From Lingula anatina (lineage: Eukaryota; Brachiopoda; Lingulata; Lingulida; Lingulidae): DNA of 64,000 bases. Shown here in pieces: positions 12,716-25,297 of the stretch. Location: the NCBI RefSeq assembly GCF_001039355.2, contig NW_019775649.1, positions 134,729-198,728 on the forward strand. The letters are read 5' to 3'. The first letter of the stretch is position 1. The number at the start of each line of letters is the position of its first letter. The translations under genes were made by a program, and so were the position numbers. A model generated the notes under the pieces. That model was given only the letters and a program-made list of their open reading frames with translations, did not search any database and had not been told where the DNA came from.

Positions 12716-15700
12716 ATGGCGGACGACATAAACAAACTCATACAAAAATACAAAAAATTCATAGCAAATAATCCGGACTCTACGACCCAAGTAGAAACAA
12801 TATTTAGACTAGGGTCTTACGCAATTGCAGGTAGGCTAACTTTCTTTATCTCTGATTAACCGTTTTCATCGGATATTTTGAAGTGTTTTAACCAACTTCC
12901 TGCTTCAGCTACTGTCAAATGTACACGTACAACTTTGAAATTAAAGGGAGGTACAGGTAGTACCGCGGTATTATTTTCAATATCATTTTTTGGACTACTT
13001 TGTCAGGTAAAGGTTGTTACATATAGACCGCCTATTTATATACATGTATATCAGTTAACATGTGATCATTAACATGTGGACCCTCCCTCTTCTTTTTGTT
13101 TTTGGACCACATCGGACTTTGCCTCAGTTTGCGACCTTAGGCCTACATGCTACCGTTAACTGGAAAAAGAGACTCAGAGATCCAAACATTTTACTATATT
13201 ATTTAGGGTACTAAAATTTTGTTTTTTGACAACTATCAGTGTCAGAACCATTTTCAGATGGAACCCTCTTTGAAGTAGGAAAGATATAAAATTGTTAAGT
13301 GATAGATATTTCTTACCTTGTTTAAGCTTAACAAAAGAGGATACAGATGTTCCTTCACTATTAGAGCTGGCTCTGTTCATTTCTAACAGTGTGCCCTTGT
13401 TTGGATCTGCTCTTAGGAAGTTTCTGCATTGAAAAGCCAGGTGACATGCTGTAATAATCAAAAGTAAGAGGGTCGTGCACATTACTGGCTTAGATTTGCC
13501 AGATAGGCAGCAGTAGAGAAAATGAAGTATTTTAGACTTGTAATGTCACCATTTTAGTAGTATATATTACTAAAACTTAATTTGTGCCGACATGTTAGGA
13601 GGTTAGGATTCTTTCTGTCGTATGGTAATTGTAGGATTTGTCACCTGTTGTGCCATAAAATATTGGGAGAATTCATTTTCCATTGTATTCCATCTTAATT
13701 CTCAACACCTATGCACTTTTCGTCTGCCAGTACTGAGTAGGGTTACTAGCTACCTTAGTGTGGAAGCAGATAATGATTGCAGATACAGTCTTTTTCATGA
13801 CATCCTATCAGCAAGCGGTGCTGGTGTCAGAAACAACAGAATTGCCATCTCAGTTCCAAAATCAAATAGGTTGCTTTATTCAATTTCAATCAGATATTTA
13901 TTACAAATTACTAGCCAAAATAACATTTTTTCATGTTTATCTCTTTTACTTTTCATTGAGAAACTCTGGAAGACAACTTTCACACACATAATGAATGCCA
14001 ACACATCTTTTACTTTTGACTTCATTCAAGTACGTGTGAATAGAATACTTCCACAGTCACTCAGGTTTGAACCCAAATAAACCTTATCATAATCCAAATA
14101 AGTCAAATCCATTCAATACATAGAAAATGCTCATTAAAGGGCATAAATTTGGTCAAATTTTTGGTATGGGCTTATGCATTGTAAACACAGGCACCTATTT
14201 CCTTTCTATTTCCCATATACTAAATAGTACAGTCAAATTTTTTACATCCTTGGCAGATTTGGAAAAATTCAGGGTGAAGTGAGGGGTGTATTTCTAGTTA
14301 CGTATTGACTCTAATTTCAGGACGATTCAGTGATTCACCAGTGCTGTCAGAACTAGTTTACTCTGCTTCAAATCTTATTGTCCTACTCAATGATGGAATT
14401 CTGCGGAAGGCCAACATGTTATCCATCAATGTGGTAAGAAAAACAATTATGCGGTCTCTGAATTGCTCTAATAATTTGTATATCAGGCATTATTTGAGTG
14501 AGATGCTTAATTACTAGTAGTTAATTTTTTGAATTTTTAAGATTATACTGTTTTTACTGACAGGCAGTATCTGGACATTATAACCATCACCTGTGTCTGC
14601 TTTATTTTACAAGTAGAATGCTTTCATCATTAGCCAAATAAATGTAATATGGGTTTCTTTGATCCTTTGTTTCTGAAGAGAGGCCCATCTTTGTCCTTTA
14701 TCATGCAAATTGGTATTTTCTCAAGTGTCATTTTGTTTTGCTACTGTAAAAAGAATATATATTATATATAATTCTGTCCGTTTGACAGCATGCGCTGCCT
14801 TGTTCTAAATATCAATAACTTGACAAAATTTGCAAATATTACAATTTTTTGTTGTTGCTTTTTCGCCAAATATTATTTATTTATTTTTGTATCATTGTAG
14901 CCAGTGTCCCAAGCACGCCTGCACACCTTGCTGNTGCCAGGTGACATGCTGTAATAATCAAAAGTAAGAGGGTCGTGCACATTACTGGCTTAGATTTGCC
15001 AGATAGGCAGCAGTAGAGAAAATGAAGTATTTTAGACTTGTAATGTCACCATTTTAGTAGTATATATTACTAAAACTTAATTTGTGCCGACATGTTAGGA
15101 GGTTAGGATTCTTGCTGTCGTATGGTAATTGTAGGATTTGTCACCTGTTGTGCCATAAAATATTGGGAGAATTCATTTTCCATTGTATTCCATCTTAATT
15201 CTCAACACCTATGCACTTTTCGTCTGCCAGTACTGAGTAGGGTTACTAGCTACCTTAGTGTGGAAGCAGATAATGATTGCAGATACAGTCTTTTTCATGA
15301 CATCCTATCAGCAAGCGGTGCTGGTGTCAGAAACAACAGAATTGCCATCTCAGTTCCAAAATCAAATAGGTTGCTTTATTCAATTTCAATCAGATATTTA
15401 TTACAAATTACTAGCCAAAATAACATTTTTTCATGTTTATCTCTTTTACTTTTCATTGAGAAACTCTGGAAGATAACTTTCACACACATAATGAATGCCA
15501 ACACATCTTTTACTTTTGACTTCATTCAAGTACGTGTGAATAGAATACTTCCACAGTCACTCAGGTTTGAACCCAAATAAACCTTATCATAATCCAAATA
15601 AGTCAAATCCATTCAATACATAGAAAATGCTCATTAAAGGGCATAAATTTGGTCAAATTTTTGGTATGGGCTTATGCATTGTAAACACAGGCACCTATTT

Positions 15701-17185
15701 CCTTTCTATTTCCCATATACTAAATAGTACAGGCAAATTTTTTACATCCTTGGCAGATTTGGAAAAATTCAGGGTGAAGTGAGGGGTGTATTTCTAGTTA
15801 CGTATTGACTCTAATTTCAGGACGATTCAGTGATTCACCAGTGCTGTCAGAACTAGTTTACTCTGCTTCAAATCTTATTGTCCTACTCAATGATGGAATT
15901 CTGCGGAAAGCCAACATGTTATCCATCAATGTGGTAAGAAAAACAATTATGCGGTCTCTGAATTGCTCTAATAATTTGTATATCAGGCATTATTTGAGTG
16001 AGATGCTTAATTACAAGTAGTTAATTTTTTGAATTTTTAAGATTATACTGTTTTTACTGACAGGCAGTATCTGGACATTATAACCATCACCTGTGTCTGC
16101 TTTATTTTACAAGTAGAATGCTTTCATCATTAGTCAAATAAATGTAATATGGGTTTCTTTGATCCTTTGTTTCTGAAGAGAGGCCCATCTTTGTCCTTTA
16201 TCATGCAAATTGGTATTTTCTCAAGTGTCATTTTGTTTTGCTACTGTAAAAAGAATATATATTATATATAATTCTGTCCGTTTGACAGCATGCGCTGCCT
16301 TGTTCTAAATATCAATAACTTGACAAAATTTGCAAATATTACAATTTTTTGTTGTTGCTTTTTCGCCAAATATTATTTATTTATTTTTGTATCATTGTAG
16401 CCAGTGTCCCAAGCACGCCTGCACACCTTGCTGACTGTTTTAGAATATGTCCAGGTCTTCATTGAGATGCTGGCAACACGCATGTTTGGGGAGACAGGAA
16501 AGTGGATTCTTGTAGCCTGCATTGAAATAACTAAGTAAGGCATTATAGTTGTATATGTATATAGCAGTATTAGATTACATGTGTCTTGTGAGCATTTGTT
16601 TGTAATTTTAGCTGTATGTGATGTACATTTGTTAGTGTGCACGCTGTGGAAAGCCTGTCCTTATAATCAGAGCATGTGTTTTATTTTGTTTCCTTATTTT
16701 TATCCCATATATTAAGAAGTATATTTATTATGATTATTATGGATATGCAATTATAATTTTCCTGATATGTATGCATGTTAAAAAACACTTGTGTTCATAA
16801 TATTTTTGTTTCAATTCCAGGGCTGCATTTCGTTTTATCTTACTATTGAAGTTCAAGTCTGGCATCCAGTCCATACCCCCTGTTCCCCCCCTAGACAGGG
16901 ACAATGAAGTACCCAAACAAAACATTAAGGAGAGAAATGTAGGTTAAAATGCCAGCATAAATCACAATTGACATAAATCAAGATTGCAGGCAGCCATGTA
17001 AAGTTTATTACTTGAATACAGTATTTCAGGTTTGAAAGGTTATATATCAGGGATACATATCAAGAATGCTAAACTATGCTTTGAAAAACATTCTTTGAAG
17101 TGAATATGTCAGATGGATTGAAAATTCAAAAACTGTGAGCAACCGTAATCTTATATGTTCTTATGTACTCGCAGTTTTTAATACC

Positions 17186-17234
<49 letters not shown>

Positions 17235-20200
17235 TTTGCATCTCTGTACTCAACTAGGAAATTAGCATGTGTCTTGGGCCTCCAGAAGCATTTTCAACCT
17301 TATATATTTAATTGCAGAGAGATAGGACAGATCCTTCACATCATCCCAACTCTGACCAGAAATCAAAAGAGCCTGTGACCGTCACCCTAGAAAGGTCGGG
17401 ACGCGTCATACGCACACTGGAAGCAGGTATAGTATGGACATCTTATCAGTACTGTTCAAATAGTGAAATATATAGCTGTTGATGGACAAAAAATAAAATG
17501 CAAATAAAATACTTTTTTATATGGTAACTGAAAGAACACTCCTCTTGTAAACATTAGTGTATAGATTTCATCTCAGATATACCCCTCTTTCTATTTCAGC
17601 CCCTCCTATGGAATTGAGAACATGGACATTACCAGCGGCAAAAAAAGCCAAAAACACAACAGGGATGGAAGATTTGATGCCAACTGTACTAAATAAGCAG
17701 AGATTTACAGGGGAATGTTTGCATATAACAAGGCCTTTGGCACATTGTATCCTTGAATTAATACATGCTATTTGCTAGGTTACATTTAAGCATCATTATA
17801 TAAAAGGAGCGTGGATTCCTAGTAACACATATAAACCACTTCTACTAATTTCTCATACAACTGTGAAGTTGACATGCCAAGTCATTAGCCAAATTAATTC
17901 CTTGTTCAGCCCAAAAATAGCTTTAAATTTAAAGCACACCTTCTTCAATTTTCTGGTTGAAAAAAGACCTGTTAAGTTAGTAAAAGTCTGCTAAATGATG
18001 TAGTACTGCATGCACATTGCATGATCATCACAATGTAGCTTTGCAGGCAATTTAATACAGAGTTGCAAGAATGATTGAGGGTTTAACGGAGCACAGAAAA
18101 AAGCAGAAAATATCTTAATTTTTCCGGAAATGTGAAACAATGTCCTTTGGTATTTCTCTAAGTTATACCATTTGAAACTATATGGTAGCATTTGGTAGGA
18201 GTTTTGTGGCAAAAAATGACTTCAAATGCATCTTTAATGGCATATATTGCCCATTAGACCTTACATAACATTAAAAATTATCCTGGAAATATAATGTTCC
18301 TTAATCATCAGGGTATACCTTGTTCAAAACCTTTGAGAAAATTGTAATCTGTAAACTCCTCAGTACTTGGTGAGGATTGAGACTGCATTGGATAAGTATT
18401 GTGTTAGGTGTAATGTTGAAGTGGATCACAGCTTTCTTCACTGTGACAGTGGGTTTGGTTATATCCATGTGAGACTTAATAATATATATCAGTTTGATTG
18501 AATGATGGAGCACATGATGAGTTCTTCTTGAATCCAGCATCGTGAGAGTTGTAGTTCCAAACTGCAAGTTTCATTATCTAGAAGGAGAGATGTTGTAAAT
18601 AAGATTTATTTGATTTTATTCTAAATCAGGTGCAAGTGTTTAAAAAATGTTTATTGATTTGGCATGTGCATTAAATCATGGGAAGAGTGATTTCATACAT
18701 TAAAGGGGGGTGTTAACTGATGATTTTCTTAGGCATTATAAATAGATACAAAGCATAATAAAAGCAATATTGACACAAAGTCCTGTTTGTGCAAATGATA
18801 TCCAAAAATGCAATAAATCTGGGTCTAGCCACAGTATTGTCAGATACATGTTAACTGCTTCCTCATCTCTACCTCAGTGTTATCCATGTACTTATTTGGA
18901 CAGAGCTCCTGGAAACCCTGGCTGGTGGCAGGAGCCATGGATGTGTCCAGGTAAATCATATACAACCTACTTTTTCTCACTGTGCAGCTAAAATGTGTTG
19001 GCCATTGTTGATCTTACTTTGAAATTTAAATTTTGCCAATTCTACCACTCGTTTCTGCTGCCTTATTTTTTTTTCTAACATAATGATAAAGAAAAGAAAC
19101 AATCACTGGTTTTTCATTCTTCTGGAAAAGATTTAAGATAAAATTTTTATGTATTTATACAGTACTTAGTATATGTAGAATATGTTTGGCATGGTGTGTT
19201 TGTTCTTTATGTCCAACAACTTTCTGCAGCTTTAAGTGAATTCAGTTTCTTGGTCAGAATACACAGCGCGGTGCTTTTCTTAATATTGGTGAACTTTATA
19301 ACCAACATTTCTACAGAAGTACATGGGAACTGTTATTGGAATAGCTGCCATTTATACAGTCAGGAACTTGCTGCACTCTTCTGGATTATTAATTGAAAAG
19401 CCCCTGGAGATAACATGTATCTACAAGCACTATCTGTATAATAGCCAAATTAGGCAAATGGCACCTGCTTCAAGTTTCCTGTTATTGATTTGAAACCAGT
19501 GTATGTGAACTGAATTATGGTGTTGTACGTCTCTTTATTGTTTTATAATTATAGTTTGTTGCTGATGGGGGATCCCAAGTCTTTGAACCCAGCAGAAAGA
19601 GCAGAGCTGCACAGAAGGACAGTGATGCTACTGTATTATCTACTGAGATCACCATTTTATGACAGCCAGACACAGTAAGGATTCTTTAGGGTTATTTTTT
19701 GCTGCCTATTGGGAAAAATGCCATACCTATAAAACAAACTGGGTCATAACCAATCCTACCCACACAATTCTTTTGAGAAACAAAATAATGAATTTTTCCT
19801 GCCTGTAAAATATTTATAAATTACCAGAAAAAGGCCAGTAATTTACTTCATTTTTGAAAGAGCCAGTATTTGTTACTATCTTAAAGCAATTACATTTATT
19901 AAAAGAAAACAGATCACAGAAATTTAAGGAAATCTGAATATTTGCTTATTATTTTTTAAGGGCCAAGATAGTCATTCTGTTGAAGATTCTTGCAGACAAT
20001 GTGCCAGGAACAGGAATTGTTTTACGTAAGTATGAAACAAAATATTTGTTTGACGATTAGTGGAATTTGGATTCAAGTCGCGTACTTATTTGTAAATTTA
20101 GACCCCTTGCCCATACCTAGATCGATCTAGCAGGATCAACCCATCTCCGAGGGGTTTCCTGCCAAATTGCATTCAGCTTAAGTGGCTTAGATGTCTGGCA

Positions 20201-20621
20201 CACTTACTGAGGCTGCTAAACGATAGTTAATTACCCTCTAACAGTATCAGTAGGCATGCCAGACATCAGAGCCCCTTAAGCTGAATGCAATTTAGCAAGA
20301 AACCCCTTGGAGATGGGTCGATCCTGCTAGGTCGCTCTAGGTATTGGAGAAGGGTCTAAGACACCTAGTTAAATATAAAGTCTTGAAATTGCCAGCTAGA
20401 CTTGTTTATAGATGGATTCTGAAATTGTTATTGAAGTAAGTATTGTTTGTGCATTTTCTCAGTCTGTACAGATGGTTGGTTTGATTTAGAATAGAAATGC
20501 TATTGAACTGTTATATATATGAAATGTAATATATGAAATATTGACCTTTTTTCTTGCAGGCCCTTTGCTTCAGTATTTACCTGTTTGGCAAAAGGTGTAC
20601 TTCTATGTTTGGGGCAGCTAG
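12716..20621 (+). CDS. PEX16: Peroxisomal membrane protein PEX16 (complete, ten exons)
   Basis: Peroxin that helps recruit PEX3 and membrane proteins during peroxisome membrane assembly. Exons: 12716-12830, 15821-15933 (or its copy 14321-14433), 16401-16534, 16821-16938, 17318-17426, 17600-17746, 18878-18950, 19555-19674, 19961-20025 and 20560-20621 (TAG). All joins are GT-AG and phase-consistent, giving 351 residues; from memory human PEX16 is about 336. Recognisable stretches are [53 protein letters not shown] and the C-terminal [15 protein letters not shown], with the hydrophobic segments expected for an integral membrane protein. I chose the ATG at 12716 because the peptide after it lines up with the human N terminus; in-frame ATGs further upstream lie in the promoter. 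Exon 2 appears twice; if both were spliced in, the repeated segment would be 113 bp and shift the frame. Confidence 0.96.
13436..14933. repeat. Tandem duplication in PEX16, copy A (exon 2 plus truncated exon 3)
   Basis: A 1,498-bp segment nearly identical to 14936-16433 at a constant offset of 1,500 bp. I see about six single-base differences. It contains the first copy of PEX16 exon 2 (14321-14433) and the first 33 bp of exon 3 (14901-14933). It stops abruptly at the N at 14934, so this copy of exon 3 has no donor site. Confidence 0.95.
14934..14934. other. Single ambiguous base N at the duplication junction
   Basis: This is the only N in the window, and it sits exactly between the two copies of the 1.5-kb repeat. 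It looks like a sequence join in the assembly rather than a biological breakpoint. Confidence 0.9.
14936..16433. repeat. Tandem duplication in PEX16, copy B
   Basis: Second copy of the 1,498-bp unit. It runs without interruption into the rest of exon 3 and the downstream gene, so exon 2 at 15821-15933 is the copy I place in the transcript. The left part of the unit (before exon 2) holds no recognisable gene; the 152-codon open frames seen in both copies are intronic. Confidence 0.95.
17189..17231. repeat. (TG)n microsatellite in PEX16 intron 4
   Basis: About 21 uninterrupted TG units, roughly 90 bp before the exon 5 acceptor. Confidence 0.95.
20101..20356. repeat. 256-bp foldback MITE in PEX16 intron 9
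   Basis: The two halves are inverted copies: the left arm has GACCCCTTGCCCATACCTAG and the right arm is the complement of GACCCTTCTCCAATACCTAG, with similarity continuing inward for about 100 bp. It is flanked by TA on both sides (20099-20100 and 20357-20358), as expected for a Tc1/mariner-type non-autonomous element. It has no coding capacity. Confidence 0.85.
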
Positions 20622-21127
20622 CCAGGAGAAATTGATATTTATTCCATTCTTGTATAAAAGTGATTTCCATATGACTTGGGCTGAAAGAAACAGAGACTTC
20701 AAATCTACACTAAAATATGAAAAAAATGAAGCTGTTAAAAGTCAATTATGAAAATGAACTGTTGATCACTTGATATTTCAGAAAATGTGCAGGTCAAAGT
20801 AATGCCCCTGCAAAAGAGTTTTATAAATCCATAAATGCAGTTCCATTTTAAGAGGATGATTGCACATCTTAATTGACTAATACTTTTAATTGTAAGTAGG
20901 AGTGGCTAAAGGCGACCCATAATTTGTATCATGTTATTGAGGCAAGGGAGTGGAGACAGACAAAAGTATCCCACGTACTTAGAATAGAAGCTATATGCAG
21001 TATTATAGGTGGAGGAACTTTGATAAGGTCATTCCATTTTCATAATGAAGGGTACAATGCTTATTCAATGATAAACTTAAGAATAACCAATTAACTTGTG
21101 ATTAGTCTGCATATCTTATTGTTTTTC

Positions 21128-23566
21128 TTAATCCTCAATTGGAGATTCGTCTTCGGGAATATTTAAAGTATTTGACATTTTATTTGGTGTGATGTGATCT
21201 TGTTTCCCATGTCCATTATGAAATATATGGAGATAATGATTCTCGTATTTATCAAGAGAAGATTGCATGTCTCCAGTCCTGAATAAAAAATGAAACCTTT
21301 TAACATTACCATAGGAAGTTGAGTTATTCTTCTGTAATGAAAAACGCCAATGAGAGAATCGAACCAAAACGCATTCCAAAGGTTAACCCTATTAGACTAA
21401 ATTGTGTGAAGACAGTATGGGTATTGTCATTTGCCGGTGGAAAGCACATTCAGATCACTAGAATGAAAGCGATCTCTTATTTTCCTCGACGGTCTTTCTT
21501 CCTTTTTTTCTAACAAGAGAAAAATGTTTTGCCGTATAAAATTGTCTAGTAAATTTAATGCCCTAAAACGTATTTGATTGATGACCAGTTCTTGTTACTG
21601 TCGTATACCAGACTAGGGAGGATCTTGTATATATAAAAGTATGGTCTGCCCCAGTGTCACCGCATGCACAAACCTGGCAAGTTCGCACAATGAAAGGAAC
21701 AAAGTAACCTCCATATCTACCTTGAAGTCATTGACCCGAGCGTTATGATGGCGGTCCGCTCCGACTGGTCTTGTAACGCGAAAATATAATGTGTGAAGAT
21801 AGCTCGCGTTATTGACTTATCTGTCACTTTATATCGATGGATATCTTTTAAATGAGCTTTAGGAATGATATCTCTAACCCTTTTCAGGAGCTTACTGCTA
21901 AGGCGATTAAGGGCAATTTCGGATTACAGAGAGCTTCTGAGAAATCCCCATTTATTTTTCGAATTCTAAAAGCAAAATTAATAGAATTTCCTATTCGCGC
22001 TGGTCATATCTTTCACTTTGTCACATTGGGGGCAGATGCTCGCACTTTAGACATAATTTATATATATAAAAGCGCACAGAGGGGGTAATAACCCCCTCTC
22101 CCCACCCTACGGTTGTTAGACTTGTGAAAATGTTGATAAAAATGAATGAACCTTTCGTTTTATACGCTTGAAACAACAAAAAAGTTTCCACTTTTGATTC
22201 TTACCTCCTGCCCCTAATATTGCAAGTGAAAATTGACAGTGTAAGACGTAAGGGTAGTGCCAGCGCATTGAGAACTGTGACACAATAAAAGAGTAGTATT
22301 ATGAGTATTATGAAACTCAAGACAACGCATTTGCTTACATTTGGCAAAAAAAAAAAACATAATAATAATAATAATAATAATAACAATAATAATAATAATA
22401 ATAAATAAATAAATAAATATAAATCAAAAATAAATAAAACAAAATGAAAAATAAATAAAAACGATTATATTAGTATAAGGATTATGAAGTTGCTGACTAC
22501 AAGTAGCATCACTGACAACAATTTGATTTTGGATGCGTTTTATGCAAGCTGACAGATGTCCTCGTGATGGCTCGTGTAATTCTTAGTAAACGCTGCTAGA
22601 TATCTTAACTCTAGAGGTATACCCGCAGCTTCAGCATTAGTAAATTGACCTAGAAACGTTATATATTTTTAATTCTTGTTTCACATTCTTGGAAAAGTGA
22701 TAAATATATCGATTCCGTAGGTGATTTTGCTGGAGGGTAACTTTTTATATCTTTTAATGGCAACTTCTTCTAGACCCAAGGGTTTTGCTTCATACGTTAA
22801 ATACACCTGAATCTTCCTCTCCTTGAGGGCGCAAATTACTGTATTTTTCATGATTATGTATTTCTTTTTTATGTCATGGGACATAGAAACAAAATCAGAT
22901 TGATGCAGTATTAAAATGCTGTTTGTGGTAACAAAACAAAAAAAAAAAAAAAAAAAAAAAAGGAGATGATTATACTTGTTGTGAACGAGTTTGATTGACC
23001 AGGCAATCAAATGATTTGGGGTTGTTTTATTTCGCTGGAAAACAAGTATGGATGTTTTCCTGGAATGTAGACAATCTCTTTGGTAATAACGATTTCCAGT
23101 ATGTTGAAATAATTTATCTATTAATTTGCCTATAAGGTGATCAGCTAATCTGTTCTAGTTTTCGGAACATTAATTTATCTTTATAAAATTTTTGTATTAA
23201 AATACACTTGGCTGTGTGTATAACTGATTGTCACAGAGATATATATATTAAACACACCAGAGACCCGAGGAAAAACAACTAATGTGGAATGTGGAACAGA
23301 TGATACACAAGTTAGATGGATAGCAGTACTGGTATCTGTGTACATAATCATCCTGATGTGACTTTTACGATACTACACCTCAAGTCTTATTTGAGATCTT
23401 TTGAAAAACATACAATCGTGCCACTCGATTCAGCTGAGGATCCCTTCCAGGAAATGAAGACCTGTTTTTTCGAACTGTACATTGATTTTCACTCACCTTG
23501 GTCTCCACTGGCATCTCCACGACACGCCAACGTTAGATTCCACCGTAAGTCAGAAAACATCTTCAT
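21128..23566 (-). CDS. Candidate three-exon gene for an unrecognised 96-aa protein
   Basis: I do not recognise this protein. Three minus-strand segments join with GT-AG signals and matching phase: 23566-23497 (ATG, donor GTGAG), 22274-22205 (acceptor GTCACAG, donor GTAAG) and 21278-21128 (acceptor TATTCAG, stop TAA). Lengths 70, 70 and 151 bp give 96 codons plus stop. Residues 1-23 are polar, residues 24-43 are hydrophobic (LNALALPLRLTLSIFTC) and could be a membrane segment, and the tail is hydrophilic with an acidic end (PEDESPIED). Against it: two short upstream ATGs precede the chosen start, no poly-A signal is evident, and no family match is known to me. It may be a chance assembly of splice-like sites or the visible part of a longer gene. 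Confidence 0.3.
22346..22420. repeat. (AAT)n/(AAAT)n low-complexity tract
   Basis: A poly-A run is followed by AAT repeats, then AAAT repeats. It lies in the second-exon side of intron 1 of the 21.1-23.6 kb candidate gene. Confidence 0.95.
22936..22961. repeat. Poly-A tract
   Basis: A mononucleotide run of about 22-26 A. It may be the tail of an old retroposed sequence, but no element body is recognisable next to it. Confidence 0.9.
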
Positions 23567-25255
23567 CAGCCATGTAATGCAGCAAGCATAACGCGCAGTA
23601 ATTTTTCTTCAAACAGCAAGAATTAAAAAATTGTTTGTCTCATATATTCTACAATAGGCCACCTCTCAGTAAGAAGCTATTCGCCTGGATCGCCACATTC
23701 CCTGACGAAGATGCTGTTCATAGATAAATAGACCGAGATATTGGGAGTAAACAACAATTTCAATTTAAGCTGTTGATTAAAGAAAAGTTACCTCTTTCTT
23801 CTTAGATTTCATTGCGTTTTTGAGCTCTTTCAAAATGTGTAGAGAGTGATCAGCTCATCGAATAGACTTGAAGTGTCTTACCTTTGGTCAGTTTGTTCAC
23901 AAGTGGTTTTTACCTTTCAGTCCACACAAATAATTATCTGTTATATAATTTGACAAATACAAACAAATAACTCCACATAATTGAGTGGGTCAATTTATGA
24001 TTACCTAACCGTCGACCGGATTTATAAAGAAACGCGTGCAACAATATGTCGTGTAAGTACTGTAATTTTAGGGGTCCTATCAACCATATTGTGCATTGGT
24101 ATTGAAGGTCAAAGTTGCTGACAAAAGCCGAAAAGGACTGTCCCCAAAGATTCACTGTGCAATTTCCGGAATATCGCAGTCGCCATGAAGGGAATTTAAT
24201 TTTTTTAGACAATACTTCCTAGCGTCATTGGTGACCTTCTGTTTCTTACACCTTTTCACGAGTTCTAAACTCAAAATGCCATTTGAATATTTGTTATTAG
24301 ACCTTCTTTTGTTCACTCTTCCTTTAGATGAAGCCAAGTGAACAATTCAGTACGTTACTTGCACTTTCGTATAACACGCTTTGAAACGTACCCAGTTTAT
24401 TTGAAGGAAAATAGGAAGATTTATTACAAAAAATATCTAACAAACACCCCCAATTTACATATGCCAAGTGACATGTATTGACACTAATTGCACTGATATC
24501 AATGAATACATCGGCCAAAGACCAAATGATTCGCCCAAGGCAATAATATTGCCATAATGGCGCATTTACCCGATAGTGTTTCTAAGGTGACTTTTTTCAT
24601 GAGAACAAGATGCTTGTGAATCTTTTATTTCGAAGCATGATGAAAACTTGTAACATTGCCACTGATTGCCAATGTCAATTTGACGACTTTTTTAGTCTTG
24701 AAACGTTCATGTTCTTTTGTTCCAAATAGGGGTCAGTATATGAAGGTGCAGGGTTCTAATATTAATAAGCCTAAAGGCGTGTGCAGCTGTAAAAGTGGAT
24801 TTCCCATCAAATGTCAAATGCAGTGTCAAACAATGCAGGCTACATTACAATGTATAAGGCATATCAGTCAAAGATTGTCGAAGGCCTACAATTTACAAAG
24901 AACATTAATGGACAGGCACATGTTTGAGTGACCAAAAATGCAAACTTGCCGTTTTCACTTTTTGTCCATATATTCTATTGATTAGGGTCATTTTTTTTGT
25001 GATAGGTGGTCACATACCATCGATCTTCTAATCAATGTCCTCCTAAATTAAAATGGCACTCCATAAAAATGTGCATCTTAATCTACTGTAACCAAACTGT
25101 GGCTTTTCTTTTATAAACTTTTGTCGTACGTGTTCACCATCATGCTTTTACTACGTATTTTCTATAACGATGCCAATGCATTAAGACCTGCTTGCGTGAT
25201 ATCGCAATTCAATGTTTTTTTTTTTTACAACTAACAGTTCATCTGAATGTTTTAC

Positions 25256-25256
25256 A

Positions 25257-25295
<39 letters not shown>

Positions 25296-25297
25296 AA
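25256..25297. repeat. (AAAT)n microsatellite
   Basis: About ten tandem AAAT units in intergenic DNA. Confidence 0.95.

Noticed and set aside
13622-15580. Two identical 152-codon open frames (13622-14080 and 15122-15580)
   Set aside because: They are intronic in PEX16 and duplicated only because the 1.5-kb unit is. The product is not recognisable.
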